The translations under genes were made by a program, and so were the position numbers. A stretch of 64,000 bases of DNA, taken from NCBI RefSeq assembly GCF_934202705.1, contig NZ_CAKPYE010000003.1:62001-126000 (forward strand), read 5' to 3'. Positions 54,355 to 63,362 of the stretch are shown here, piece by piece. Every line of letters starts with the position of its first letter. Within the stretch, counting starts at the first letter, position 1. Below the pieces are notes generated by a model. That model did no database searches. It worked only from the letters and a program-made list of their open reading frames with translations, and had not been told where the DNA came from. The stretch comes from an uncultured Limosilactobacillus sp. Lineage in GTDB: Bacteria; Bacillota; Bacilli; Lactobacillales; Lactobacillaceae.

Positions 54355-55776
54355 ATGAAAAAAATCAACTTTCAAGAATCAATCATTATTTTAATTGTGA
54401 TGTTAGTCATTTTAGGAAGCGGCGTGATCGGGTTCGGCCTTTCGCCACAAGTTCCCGTCCTCACCGTCATCGGCTTACTATTAGCTTGGCTGTCCTTCCG
54501 GAAAACTTCCTGGAAAGAAATTACTGATGGCATTACCGAGGGAATTTCAACCGCCATTGTCCCGATTTTTATTTTCTTACTCATCGGGAGTCTGATTGCC
54601 GTTTGGATTCAAGCCGGGATTATTCCTTCATTGATGGTCCTTGGTTTCCATTTAATCAGTGCTAAATTCTTCGTCCCATCAGTCTTCATTGTCTGTTCCT
54701 TAGTTGGGCTCGCCATCGGGAGTGGCTTTACTACTGTCTCAACCGTTGGTCTAGCATTGTTTGGGATGGGCGCTACCTTGGGCATTAATCCAGCCCTAAC
54801 GGCTGGAGCCATCATTTCTGGCGCCGTCTTCGGTGATAAAATGTCACCACTTTCCGACTCTACTAATCTTGCATCCGCGGTTGCCGGTTCTGACCTGTTC
54901 GCCCATATTCAAAATATGATGTGGACGACGATCCCAGCCTTCGTTGTTTCTCTCGTTGTCTTTACCATCTTAGGACTAACGAATAAGGGCACTTCCATGG
55001 CCACCATTGCAAAAACCTCATCCATTCTGACCGCAAACTTTAGCGTGTCATGGTGGGCAGCCTTACCAATCATTTTGATGTTCGTCTGCGCTTGGCGAAA
55101 AGTCCCAGCCATTCCGACCTTATTCTTAAACATCTTTGTTTCCATTGTGATGATTTTTATTGAAACGCCGCACTTTGCCATTAGTAAACTAGCCACCCTA
55201 ATTGAATCCGGTTTTGTTGCTAAAACAGGGAATAAGGCTGTTGATGCACTGTTAAGTCGGGGCGGTATTGCTAGTATGATGGGCACCGTTTCTCTGATCG
55301 TCATGACATTAGCTCTTGGGGGAATTTTAATGCATGAAGGGATTATCGAAAGTGCAATGAAGCCATTGATTGAACGGCTTAAAAAGCCTGGTCGCCTGGT
55401 CACCACCACCATCTTTGCCGGCATTGGCGTCAACCTCTTTGTTGGTGAACAATACCTCTCAGTCATCCTGCCTGGAAATGCCTTCCGCAGGGCTTTCAAA
55501 CAGATTGGCTTATCCCCGCTCGCCCTTAGTCGGGTTCTTGAAGACGGTGGGAGCGTGATTAATTACTTGATTCCATGGGGTGTCGCCGGTTCGTTCGTTG
55601 CTTCGACCTTAGGGGTTCCGGTTTTACACTTCCTGCCATTTACCCTCTTTAGTTTACTTTCTCCAGTGTTCTCCATTTTAAGTGGTTTCACTGGGCTCGG
55701 CTTAAAATGGGCCCCAGGCAAGCAACCCGTTACTAACCATCATCAAGCAGAAGAAAAGGCCACAGTTTTAGATTAA
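54355..55776 (+). CDS. NhaC-family Na+/H+ antiporter-type amino acid transporter
   Basis: 473 residues from the ATG at 54355 (GAGGTG upstream). About 11-12 hydrophobic segments with the family core SVFIVCSLVGLAIGSGFTTVSTVGLALFGMG, GDKMSPLSDSTNLASAVAG and LFVGEQYLSVILPGNAFRRAF. In lactobacilli, NhaC homologues under T-box control are proposed to be amino acid transporters (Tyr, Lys or Met families) rather than antiporters. The T-box upstream makes an amino acid such as tyrosine likely here, not proven. Confidence 0.83.
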   Translation: MKKINFQESIIILIVMLVILGSGVIGFGLSPQVPVLTVIGLLLAWLSFRKTSWKEITDGITEGISTAIVPIFIFLLIGSLIAVWIQAGIIPSLMVLGFHLISAKFFVPSVFIVCSLVGLAIGSGFTTVSTVGLALFGMGATLGINPALTAGAIISGAVFGDKMSPLSDSTNLASAVAGSDLFAHIQNMMWTTIPAFVVSLVVFTILGLTNKGTSMATIAKTSSILTANFSVSWWAALPIILMFVCAWRKVPAIPTLFLNIFVSIVMIFIETPHFAISKLATLIESGFVAKTGNKAVDALLSRGGIASMMGTVSLIVMTLALGGILMHEGIIESAMKPLIERLKKPGRLVTTTIFAGIGVNLFVGEQYLSVILPGNAFRRAFKQIGLSPLALSRVLEDGGSVINYLIPWGVAGSFVASTLGVPVLHFLPFTLFSLLSPVFSILSGFTGLGLKWAPGKQPVTNHHQAEEKATVLD

Positions 55777-55815
55777 TGCCTAACCGTATAACAATGTAAC
55801 GTTGTCACAAATCAA

Positions 55816-55866
55816 CAGGCATCAGCTAGTTGCTTATCAGAAAGCGGACTAGCTGATGCCTGTTTG
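55816..55866 (+). terminator. Terminator of the nhaC transcript
   Basis: A 15-bp stem (55816-55830 with 55848-55862) followed by TTT. Confidence 0.75.
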
Positions 55867-55969
55867 AAATTTAATTAACTTGACGATCAATACTAAAATT
55901 ACTCTTCGTAATTTCAATCCTAATTAGTGATAAAATCAATTTAACGAATCAAAAATTGAGGTGACCACC

Positions 55970-56290
55970 ATGGATTACGAAGCATTAATTTCAAAAATTT
56001 ACCAATGGGCCCATGAGCGCAAAATCGATCAAGCGGACCCTCGGGTTGAATTCATGAAAATTGCCGAGGAAGTCGGTGAGCTTTCGGCAGCTTACAATAA
56101 GCAAAATCATGCTCAACTCGTTGACAGTATTGGCGACTTGCAAATTGCCCTCTTAATTTTTTGTAAATTAGTTGGTGTCGACCACCAAGCAGCGTTAACT
56201 GAAGCTTATCAAACCATCGCCCAGCGGACTGGCAAGACCACTCCTGATGGCGTCTTTATTAAGCAAAGTGATCTTGAGAAAGAAAATTAA
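55970..56290 (+). CDS. MazG-like nucleotide pyrophosphohydrolase
   Basis: 106 residues from the ATG at 55970 (GAGGTGACCACC upstream). All-alpha MazG fold with EEVGELSAAYNKQN (EExxE metal site, about 36-40) and the downstream DSIGDLQIALLIF (ExxD) motif. It hydrolyses nucleoside triphosphates to monophosphates and pyrophosphate, a house-cleaning role; the exact nucleotide is not known. Single gene with terminator. Confidence 0.82.
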   Translation: MDYEALISKIYQWAHERKIDQADPRVEFMKIAEEVGELSAAYNKQNHAQLVDSIGDLQIALLIFCKLVGVDHQAALTEAYQTIAQRTGKTTPDGVFIKQSDLEKEN

Positions 56291-56295
56291 ACTAG

Positions 56296-56341
56296 CGGCG
56301 TTCGCCAGTCATTGTGAATGATGATTGGGGAACGCCGTTTT
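56296..56341 (+). terminator. Terminator of the MazG-like gene
   Basis: A 7-bp GC stem CGGCGTT/AACGCCG (56296-56302 with 56331-56337) with a further inner stem and TTTT. It overlaps the 3' end of the convergent ORF. Confidence 0.65.
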
Positions 56342-57493
56342 CCGTTCTAAATAGTGTTTAATTCCATAGTTAGTTAACTTGTACGTTTGCAAATCACGCA
56401 CAAAGTGCTGATAAATAACCGCACGTTGATCTACAGGAATGAGCTGCCAAGCTTGTACATCCCACTGACCACCATCCTTAACAATGTCTGCATAACTGCC
56501 ACCACGCTGATAATCTTGTGGGAACTGCCAATATTGCTTAGCCTGCTGACGAATCGCACTATTGAACGGTTGCTGAACATCCAACCGCTGGTGAGTGCTT
56601 CGATAACGTGCTGGTACATGGTAAGTACCATACGGGATTCCATAATTAAATGATTCTGTATCCGCTACTGCCCGTAATTCCGTCAGTGAATAATGTGTTG
56701 GCTTGGCGTCAATTTGACCATCTGCTGTTGCTCGATAAACATTCCATTCAGAAACAAATTGTCCCGTTTCAATGTTCACTACCAACTCCACCATGCGGGC
56801 GTCATTATAACGACGGGCTGTGGAGTTCTTCATCAACTGAACCTTCATGTTCCGCGGATAAGTAAAGTGATCATGAAACCGGTTGTGATAATTCGCTCCG
56901 GTTTGATAATCAAGTGCCAAATGATGATCGTGACAATAAAGTAAAAGTTGCTCATAATCGTTCTGTGTATATATGCCCGTCGCTGATTGATAGTGGCGTA
57001 GATACTGGATCACCAGCCGATCTAAATAGCTGCGGAACAAATGCACTTTAGTCCCTAACTCATCGGTTTTGAGCCCTTGCTGAGTTGGATAAGCCCGCAC
57101 CACTAACTCTCGTAAATAAGGGAAAAAGCAGCTGTGCGGCGCGAGCTGATTCACTAGTCGGTACCGTGTCCCCGTGATCTGTAGAAAGCGATCTGCATCA
57201 ATCGTGGTCTGTAAATGCTGGTTTAACATCAACGCTAATTGTGCATGGGCTGACAAATGCGATTTTTGTAAAAAGCGAACGTAGGTTGGCGACCCAACTT
57301 GTCTTAATTTCTTCAGCAATTGTTGACTATTTTGACCATGCATCACTTGCCATAAGAAAACTGTTCCTGCAATGGGGCCCCATCCATCAGTCATGAGTTG
57401 TTGATAGGACTGTGCGATTTGCGGAACCTTAATCAAATACCGAATCAGCAACCGATTGATTGAATCAACCATTCGCTTGAGCAGTCTGGTCAT
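56309..57493 (-). CDS. Unknown protein, possibly DUF3114
   Basis: 394 residues; AGGAGG upstream. Soluble, rich in Tyr, His and Gln, with no membrane or signal segment. The strong sequence block NRFHDHFTYPRNMKVQLMKN and YNDARMVELVVNIETGQFVS (about 204-249) looks like a conserved core, and I associate it with DUF3114-like lactobacillar proteins, with moderate doubt. It starts 11 bases after the permease gene stop, so it is in one operon with an amino acid permease. Confidence 0.55.
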   Translation of the reverse strand: MTRLLKRMVDSINRLLIRYLIKVPQIAQSYQQLMTDGWGPIAGTVFLWQVMHGQNSQQLLKKLRQVGSPTYVRFLQKSHLSAHAQLALMLNQHLQTTIDADRFLQITGTRYRLVNQLAPHSCFFPYLRELVVRAYPTQQGLKTDELGTKVHLFRSYLDRLVIQYLRHYQSATGIYTQNDYEQLLLYCHDHHLALDYQTGANYHNRFHDHFTYPRNMKVQLMKNSTARRYNDARMVELVVNIETGQFVSEWNVYRATADGQIDAKPTHYSLTELRAVADTESFNYGIPYGTYHVPARYRSTHQRLDVQQPFNSAIRQQAKQYWQFPQDYQRGGSYADIVKDGGQWDVQAWQLIPVDQRAVIYQHFVRDLQTYKLTNYGIKHYLERKTAFPNHHSQ

Positions 57494-57504
57494 TCAGCCA
57501 CCTC

Positions 57505-58830
57505 CTATTTTGTATGGGAAGTTTGGACTAGCCAGTGCATATTTTGGTGGTTATGGTGGCGCCAAACACCCTCGACCACGAAACTAATCACCAGCAGGAA
57601 AATAACGGATAACCACGTTAAAAGTTCACCGTTCATAATGGTTTGGGCAAATAACAAAATAAACAAAGCAAAATTGAGCACAATTGCGCCAACTAAGACC
57701 CAGCGTTTAGCACCCGTTTGTTTTGCCAACCGCAGGTGGCCGGCGTTCACCATCGCATAAACCAGCAAGAAGGCTAAACTGGCCATTTGACCAACTGAAG
57801 CTAGCGGAAAAATCACGATAAAAATGCATACCAAAAATGAGGTAAAGAAGAGCCCCCACGTGCCGCCAATGCAAGTCATCGCACCAAACTTTGGTGGAAT
57901 TTCATCAATTTTAGCAATTCGAATTGCTAAGTTTTCATCGCCGAACATCGTCGAATTGACGGCCGAAGCAGTAGCCACCAAAGCAGCTACACTAATTAAA
58001 ACCATTCCGACCTTACCAAAGACAACCTTGCCGGTGGTGGCTAAGACGTGTCCTTGATTAGCCACTGCCCCGTGAATTCCCAAGGTGGTCAAGACGACTA
58101 AACTAGCGATGATATAAATAAACATTACAATCCCTAAAGAAATGAATAATGCAAGCGGTAATTGTTTGCGCGGATTTTTCATGTTACCAGCCGTATTCGT
58201 CACTACGCCAAAACCTTCGTAAGTAACATATAACAGTCCAGCCGCAGATAAAACGCCCAGTGGGCCATCACCGCTATGAATTACTGCCACTGTTGGCAGA
58301 TGAGCCTGCATAAACCCAATAATAATAAAGCCAATTAATATGATTAATTCAAAACCAATAATCGCTGTTTGGGCGCGAGCCACCTGTTTGGAACCTAAGA
58401 TATTCACAAAGACCACTAGTAGCACAATCACAATACTAATGCCTTTTCCCAGCCAACCAGAGCTATCTTTCCCCAAAAGTTGACAAGCATATTCAGCGAA
58501 CCCAGTCGCATACAGGGCCATTGCGATAATCCAGCCTAAGTACTGGAATACATTCAAGCCACCAGCCAATAAACCATCGCCAAAACCTTTGACAAGGAAT
58601 TGGGCAGCCCCACCCCGATCTGGATACTTCATCCCTAATTTGGAGTAGGAATAAACTGAGAAGGCCGCTACTAGCCCGCCAATTAAAAATGATAGTGGCA
58701 AATAAGCGCCAGCGGACTTCGTTGCTAAACCGAGTAACGTATATAAGCCGGCTCCCATCATTCCACCAACCCCAATGGCGGTCGCCCCCACGACGCCAAT
58801 GGAACCATGCTGATTTGTTGTTTGTTTCAT
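57505..58830 (-). CDS. APC-superfamily amino acid permease
   Basis: 441 residues with about 12 hydrophobic segments. The N-terminal GVGGMMGAGLYTLLGLATKSAG matches the substrate-binding helix I of APC permeases; RGGAAQFLVKGFGDGLLAGGLNV follows helix II. GAGG precedes ATG 58830. Substrate unknown. It heads an operon with the DUF3114-like gene downstream. Confidence 0.85.
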   Translation of the reverse strand: MKQTTNQHGSIGVVGATAIGVGGMMGAGLYTLLGLATKSAGAYLPLSFLIGGLVAAFSVYSYSKLGMKYPDRGGAAQFLVKGFGDGLLAGGLNVFQYLGWIIAMALYATGFAEYACQLLGKDSSGWLGKGISIVIVLLVVFVNILGSKQVARAQTAIIGFELIILIGFIIIGFMQAHLPTVAVIHSGDGPLGVLSAAGLLYVTYEGFGVVTNTAGNMKNPRKQLPLALFISLGIVMFIYIIASLVVLTTLGIHGAVANQGHVLATTGKVVFGKVGMVLISVAALVATASAVNSTMFGDENLAIRIAKIDEIPPKFGAMTCIGGTWGLFFTSFLVCIFIVIFPLASVGQMASLAFLLVYAMVNAGHLRLAKQTGAKRWVLVGAIVLNFALFILLFAQTIMNGELLTWLSVIFLLVISFVVEGVWRHHNHQNMHWLVQTSHTK

Positions 58831-58923
58831 AATGAATGCCTCGATTTGCTTTGATTTATCAACTTAATTATATCGCTTTTTTAGTTTCGATGATTGAAGG
58901 GAGGATAACTCGCTTCGGGCGGA

Positions 58924-58965
58924 TAAAAAAAGAGATTAGCGTTTTTTGTCAAATCGCTAATCTCT
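58924..58965 (-). terminator. Terminator of the second large adhesin gene
   Basis: An 11-bp perfect stem (58931-58941 with 58955-58965) followed on minus by TTTTTTTATCC. Confidence 0.8.
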
Positions 58966-58997
58966 TCAGTGAGGTTATCAAATAATAATCTTATTTT

Positions 58998-61900
58998 TTA
59001 GTCATGGTCACGCTTTTTACCAGCAAGTCCTAACAATGCCGTGAAACCAGCTAATCCTAATCCAGCAATTGCGGCTGCATTACTCTGATTACCAGTTTGT
59101 GGCAAAGTGGTCTTACTATGGTTACCATTGGAAGTGCTTTGTTGAACATTTCCGTGGTCATTTAAGCCATTATTGCCTTGACCATTACCATTGCCACTGC
59201 CGTTGCCGTGATCTGGGTTGGTTGGCTTAGTTGGTTGATCACCACCACCTGGATGGTTTGGTTGGCCGCCATTATCCTTCGTGTAAGTGATCGTTACCTG
59301 AGCATCTGCAGTTTCAGCAGTTACATTTTCTGCAGCAACCTTAGCTTGTGATGGCGTATAGCCGGCAAAGGTTGGCGCATTAAATGCGTCCCACTTAGCA
59401 GTACCGTCTGGTGTGGCAACAAACTTACCATTTTCAACCTTACCTAATTGCCACTCGCCATAAGTTGGGGCAACGTTTGGATCAGTTGAAGTCGTCATCG
59501 TCCGACCGAACCATACCGTTTGCGTGGTTGTATTAGTTTCACCAGTTAATGGGTTCTTAACGTTAATGGTCCGCGTTGGGTGAGCAAACATCCCCTTGTA
59601 CTTGTCACCAGGCTTGTTCGGGTTGATGGATGGATTCGTTGGATCCGTCGTCTTCGTGTAGGCAACCACAACATTAGCATTTGCCGTGTCAGCCGTTACA
59701 GGCTGTTGGTTAACTTGCGTTGCCTCATGACCATCAACCGTTGACTTGTAACCATCGACTTGATCAACTGGATATTCAGCCCAGGTTCCTGTTGAGGCAC
59801 CAGTTGACTGCCAAGTATTATCATGCTTAGTGGCAACAGTCCATGGTGTCCAAGTGATGTGTCCATCCTGATCTTTGGTTCCGGCATTTTGACCTTCACC
59901 GCCACGAACAAAGTGAACAGTTTGCGTCTTAGTTTCAGTGGTACCATCCGTCTTGTAAATCGTGATCGTCCGCGTAACATCCTTGTTCATGTTCTTGTCA
60001 TTTGGATCGTATTTCACTGGAGTAGAGTCCTTAGCCACATACTTAACATCGACAGTCTTGTTAGTATTTGGCTGAACATCGTTGACCGCTACAACTTTCT
60101 TATCGGTCGTCTTCGTCCCATCAATCAAGTATTCATAACCTTCTGGGGCATCAGCAATGCTAGTGTATGCTGCCCAAGTTCCAGTCTTGTCCTTTGTCAA
60201 CTTATTAGTTGTGGTGTTGTAAACGTACCAATCGCCTTCTGAATCTGCAATGATCTTGCCAGTGTATTGATCCAGCACACCCGTCCGACCAAAGGTGATC
60301 TTTTGCTCTTCAGTGTGATCAATCGCTGAGTTATCAGTCTTGTAAACATTGATCGTCCGCGTTGAGGTCGTAAACAAGTCTTTGTAGTTAGGATTATCTG
60401 GCGTTACACCTGGTTGACCTGGGGTAACCGTATTCTTAACTAACTTAACAGTAATCGTATTATCGTCGGTTTGGTCGCCTGGGTAAACAAATCCTGGTGC
60501 AATCTTCCAACCAGCTGGAATGTTGCTATCAATATTGGTCTTCAAGATGTCAGCCTTAAGCCCTTGCTTCTTGTTGAATTCAAAGGTTAATTCATCTTTG
60601 CCATCCTTCGTCTTCAATGGCGTTGGTGCACTCGGGTTGGTATCGTCAACATACTGAACCTTGACTGTTGCATCATAGTTGGAATCATCATGTTGCTGCT
60701 TGCTTTGCTTCAATGGCACGATAAGTTCCGCCGGTTGTGCAGTAATGTTGTTTTCGGCAACTGGGTAAGTATAGTGATCATCAATACTGTAGTTAGCTGG
60801 AACATTATCATCAATTGCATTCTTCAATTGATCCGCACTTAAGCTAGAACCCTTAGCAATATCATTAATCGTAAAGCTGGCCACTTCTTGACCCTCGTAT
60901 CGGTAAGAAATCTTCTGGTTGAAGCTCGTCTTTTGATCGTCAGGCTTGTCAGTATTTGGATTTGCAACCACGTTGATGGTAGCTGGAACATCCAGGTACG
61001 TCCCATCATTGAAACTGATCCGCACCGTCCCAGTGACACCATTCTTAACAGTTGCCGTTGATGGCATACCGTTTGGTGCCCAAGTCATGGCAAATTGACG
61101 TGAATGATCAGTACCTTCAACGTAAGCCAAAACTTTTGGTGCATTTGGATTAATGTTTTGACCATTCCAGCCAGCTTGACCAAGGTCAGTGACATTAATT
61201 AACTTCCGGAATTCATCCTGTGATAAGCCACTGATGTCTTGTCCTTGCTTAAAGGTTTCCGTATTACCAGTCGTAGCTCCGTAAATATTACCAAAGGCAT
61301 TGCTCCAACTTGGATTTGCTAACAAGTCAGCAGCTTGTCCAGAAAGCGCAATTGTTACCCGCGTCTTCGAGTTACCAGGTAAGTTCTCGCCTTCACCGGT
61401 CCGTTGTTCACTATTTGGATCACCATATTGAGCTTGGGCTGTAGAAGTCCCAGTACCAGTTTGACTAAAGTTGGTAGTGTTAGTAATTGGTGTGAAACCA
61501 TCCTTCCAGTTAGTCTTAACATCACTAGCAGAGAAGGATTGAACCGCATTTTGACCATTCATTAATTGAATTGGGTGTCCACTGCCATCAACAATGGCAC
61601 CTTGGGCAACGTATTCGGTGCCCGCGGCATTTAACTTGTAGGTCACAGAACTAATTGTGTTCCAGTTAGCATCCTGATTCTTAAAGGTAATTTCTTCAAC
61701 CGCAGGGGCTGTCACAGTTTCACTACCATCAGTGGTCTTGTGGGCAGTGTATTCCGCAATCGTGTATGAGGTCGTAGTGTTTTGACCATAAATAATCGTT
61801 TGATGATCGCCGTGATCAACTCCAGTAATTGCTACTGAAGCATTGACATTATCAGTAGTATGGTCGGCATAGGTAACCTTAACTGGAATTAAGTAATGAC

Positions 61901-63362
61901 CAGCAGCTACTTTATCGTTGAAACTAATGGTCCCAGTATGAGAATCAATCGTAACCCCAGCTGGCGCAGTATAACCATCTTTGAACGCATACGTTTCACC
62001 AGATGGTTGACTTTCGTTCACATTGCCATCCTTAGCATATTGAACTTCATCAGTGGCAGCCGTACCTTGAGCAACGGTTAATGGCTTATAGCTTGGTTCA
62101 TACTTCTCGGCATCTGTCCGAGTATCTGTATGCTGTGTCGTAACCGTCAAAGGAACTGTAACGTTTTCACTGTAAATAACCTTACCGTCAGCATTCTTAT
62201 ATTGAACAGTTACCGTTTCGTCAATTGGAGTAGTCGTGACGTTTGTAATATCATGACTGATCTTATCTGGATCAGCCCACTCAGCACCTGATGGAATTCC
62301 GGCACCCTTGCTATCCTTATCCAAGTTAGTGATGCCTTTAGTTGCATCTGGAGTGTCATTAAGCGTTGTTGTAACTCCAGTTGTCTCTGGTTTAGTATAA
62401 GTAACCTTGACGTTTACTGGAACATAGTCTTCTGAACCGTCCGCATACTTAACAAGTGCTAAACCGGTTGATTCACCCGGCTTGTTCACGTTCGGTGTTT
62501 GAGCCGTCCAAGTTACCGTAGTCCCCTCAGGTTTAGTTGCTGGTTGACCATCAGCAGTCTTACCCCAGTTAATGTTGACATCATTAATGTTTGGTAAGTT
62601 ACCAAGCACCGCAGTCGCAGAACCATTGATCGGATTATTCTTGCTTGCGTCATCAGTCCCTTGATGGCTTGGATCAGTAACATTGACGACGGTTGGTACA
62701 TAATCTACTGAGCCGTCTGGGTAAGTAACCTTCACAACTCCTGGATGGTTACCAACCGTGGAGACATCTGGCGTTTGTGACCAAGTATAAGTTGGCGTGC
62801 CACCAGTTGGTTGTCCACTTGGCCATTCTACCCCTTGACTAGGATCTGGGGTTTGCCCAACGGTCGTATCAATAGCTTTTCCACTTGGATCATTCTTGTC
62901 GGCATCAGTATCATTCTTATCAGCTGGCTTTGAAGTGTCACCAACAATCACATTTACTGGTACCAAATCAACTGAGTTATCTGGGTAAGTGACCTTCACG
63001 ATTGCTGGAACCACACCAACTTTGGACGTATCTGGCGTGTTAACCCAGGTATACTTCGTCCCTGCTGGTAAAGCATCCTTGTTGCTGATTGCCTCCCCAG
63101 CCTTGTTGGTTAAGTCTTCATTTTGTGTAGCGTTAATGTCTTGACCATTAGGTGTGTTTTGATCAGCATCAGTTGCAGTTTGTTCAGTAACCTTCAGTGG
63201 AATCTTAACAAAGTCAACCGACCCATCTTGATAGGTTACCTTTGCCCATGCTGAAGTATCGCCAGTCGTCAGCTTACCGATTGGGTTAGTTGGAAATTCT
63301 TGAGCAGTACCGTCAGGTTTAACCATGGTCGTATTCCATTCCGTTTGGTCAGTACTCTTCAA
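58998..63362 (-). CDS. Large LPXTG surface adhesin with Rib and Mub modules (C-terminal part, after an in-frame TGA)
   Basis: 1454 residues as listed, starting at a TTG immediately after the TGA (63363-63365) with no SD, so this is not a real start. Three to four Rib-like modules (about 10-320; VEWPSGQPTGGTPTYTW type) are followed by an undefined region, MucBP-like strands (about 850-1000), three Mub-like repeats with TRTINVYKTD, TRTITIYKTD and TRTINVKNPL (about 1040-1370), a Gly/Asn spacer and LPQTG (about 1420-1424) with a KKRDHD tail. As annotated the product would lack a signal peptide. Confidence 0.75.
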   Translation of the reverse strand: MKSTDQTEWNTTMVKPDGTAQEFPTNPIGKLTTGDTSAWAKVTYQDGSVDFVKIPLKVTEQTATDADQNTPNGQDINATQNEDLTNKAGEAISNKDALPAGTKYTWVNTPDTSKVGVVPAIVKVTYPDNSVDLVPVNVIVGDTSKPADKNDTDADKNDPSGKAIDTTVGQTPDPSQGVEWPSGQPTGGTPTYTWSQTPDVSTVGNHPGVVKVTYPDGSVDYVPTVVNVTDPSHQGTDDASKNNPINGSATAVLGNLPNINDVNINWGKTADGQPATKPEGTTVTWTAQTPNVNKPGESTGLALVKYADGSEDYVPVNVKVTYTKPETTGVTTTLNDTPDATKGITNLDKDSKGAGIPSGAEWADPDKISHDITNVTTTPIDETVTVQYKNADGKVIYSENVTVPLTVTTQHTDTRTDAEKYEPSYKPLTVAQGTAATDEVQYAKDGNVNESQPSGETYAFKDGYTAPAGVTIDSHTGTISFNDKVAAGHYLIPVKVTYADHTTDNVNASVAITGVDHGDHQTIIYGQNTTTSYTIAEYTAHKTTDGSETVTAPAVEEITFKNQDANWNTISSVTYKLNAAGTEYVAQGAIVDGSGHPIQLMNGQNAVQSFSASDVKTNWKDGFTPITNTTNFSQTGTGTSTAQAQYGDPNSEQRTGEGENLPGNSKTRVTIALSGQAADLLANPSWSNAFGNIYGATTGNTETFKQGQDISGLSQDEFRKLINVTDLGQAGWNGQNINPNAPKVLAYVEGTDHSRQFAMTWAPNGMPSTATVKNGVTGTVRISFNDGTYLDVPATINVVANPNTDKPDDQKTSFNQKISYRYEGQEVASFTINDIAKGSSLSADQLKNAIDDNVPANYSIDDHYTYPVAENNITAQPAELIVPLKQSKQQHDDSNYDATVKVQYVDDTNPSAPTPLKTKDGKDELTFEFNKKQGLKADILKTNIDSNIPAGWKIAPGFVYPGDQTDDNTITVKLVKNTVTPGQPGVTPDNPNYKDLFTTSTRTINVYKTDNSAIDHTEEQKITFGRTGVLDQYTGKIIADSEGDWYVYNTTTNKLTKDKTGTWAAYTSIADAPEGYEYLIDGTKTTDKKVVAVNDVQPNTNKTVDVKYVAKDSTPVKYDPNDKNMNKDVTRTITIYKTDGTTETKTQTVHFVRGGEGQNAGTKDQDGHITWTPWTVATKHDNTWQSTGASTGTWAEYPVDQVDGYKSTVDGHEATQVNQQPVTADTANANVVVAYTKTTDPTNPSINPNKPGDKYKGMFAHPTRTINVKNPLTGETNTTTQTVWFGRTMTTSTDPNVAPTYGEWQLGKVENGKFVATPDGTAKWDAFNAPTFAGYTPSQAKVAAENVTAETADAQVTITYTKDNGGQPNHPGGGDQPTKPTNPDHGNGSGNGNGQGNNGLNDHGNVQQSTSNGNHSKTTLPQTGNQSNAAAIAGLGLAGFTALLGLAGKKRDHD

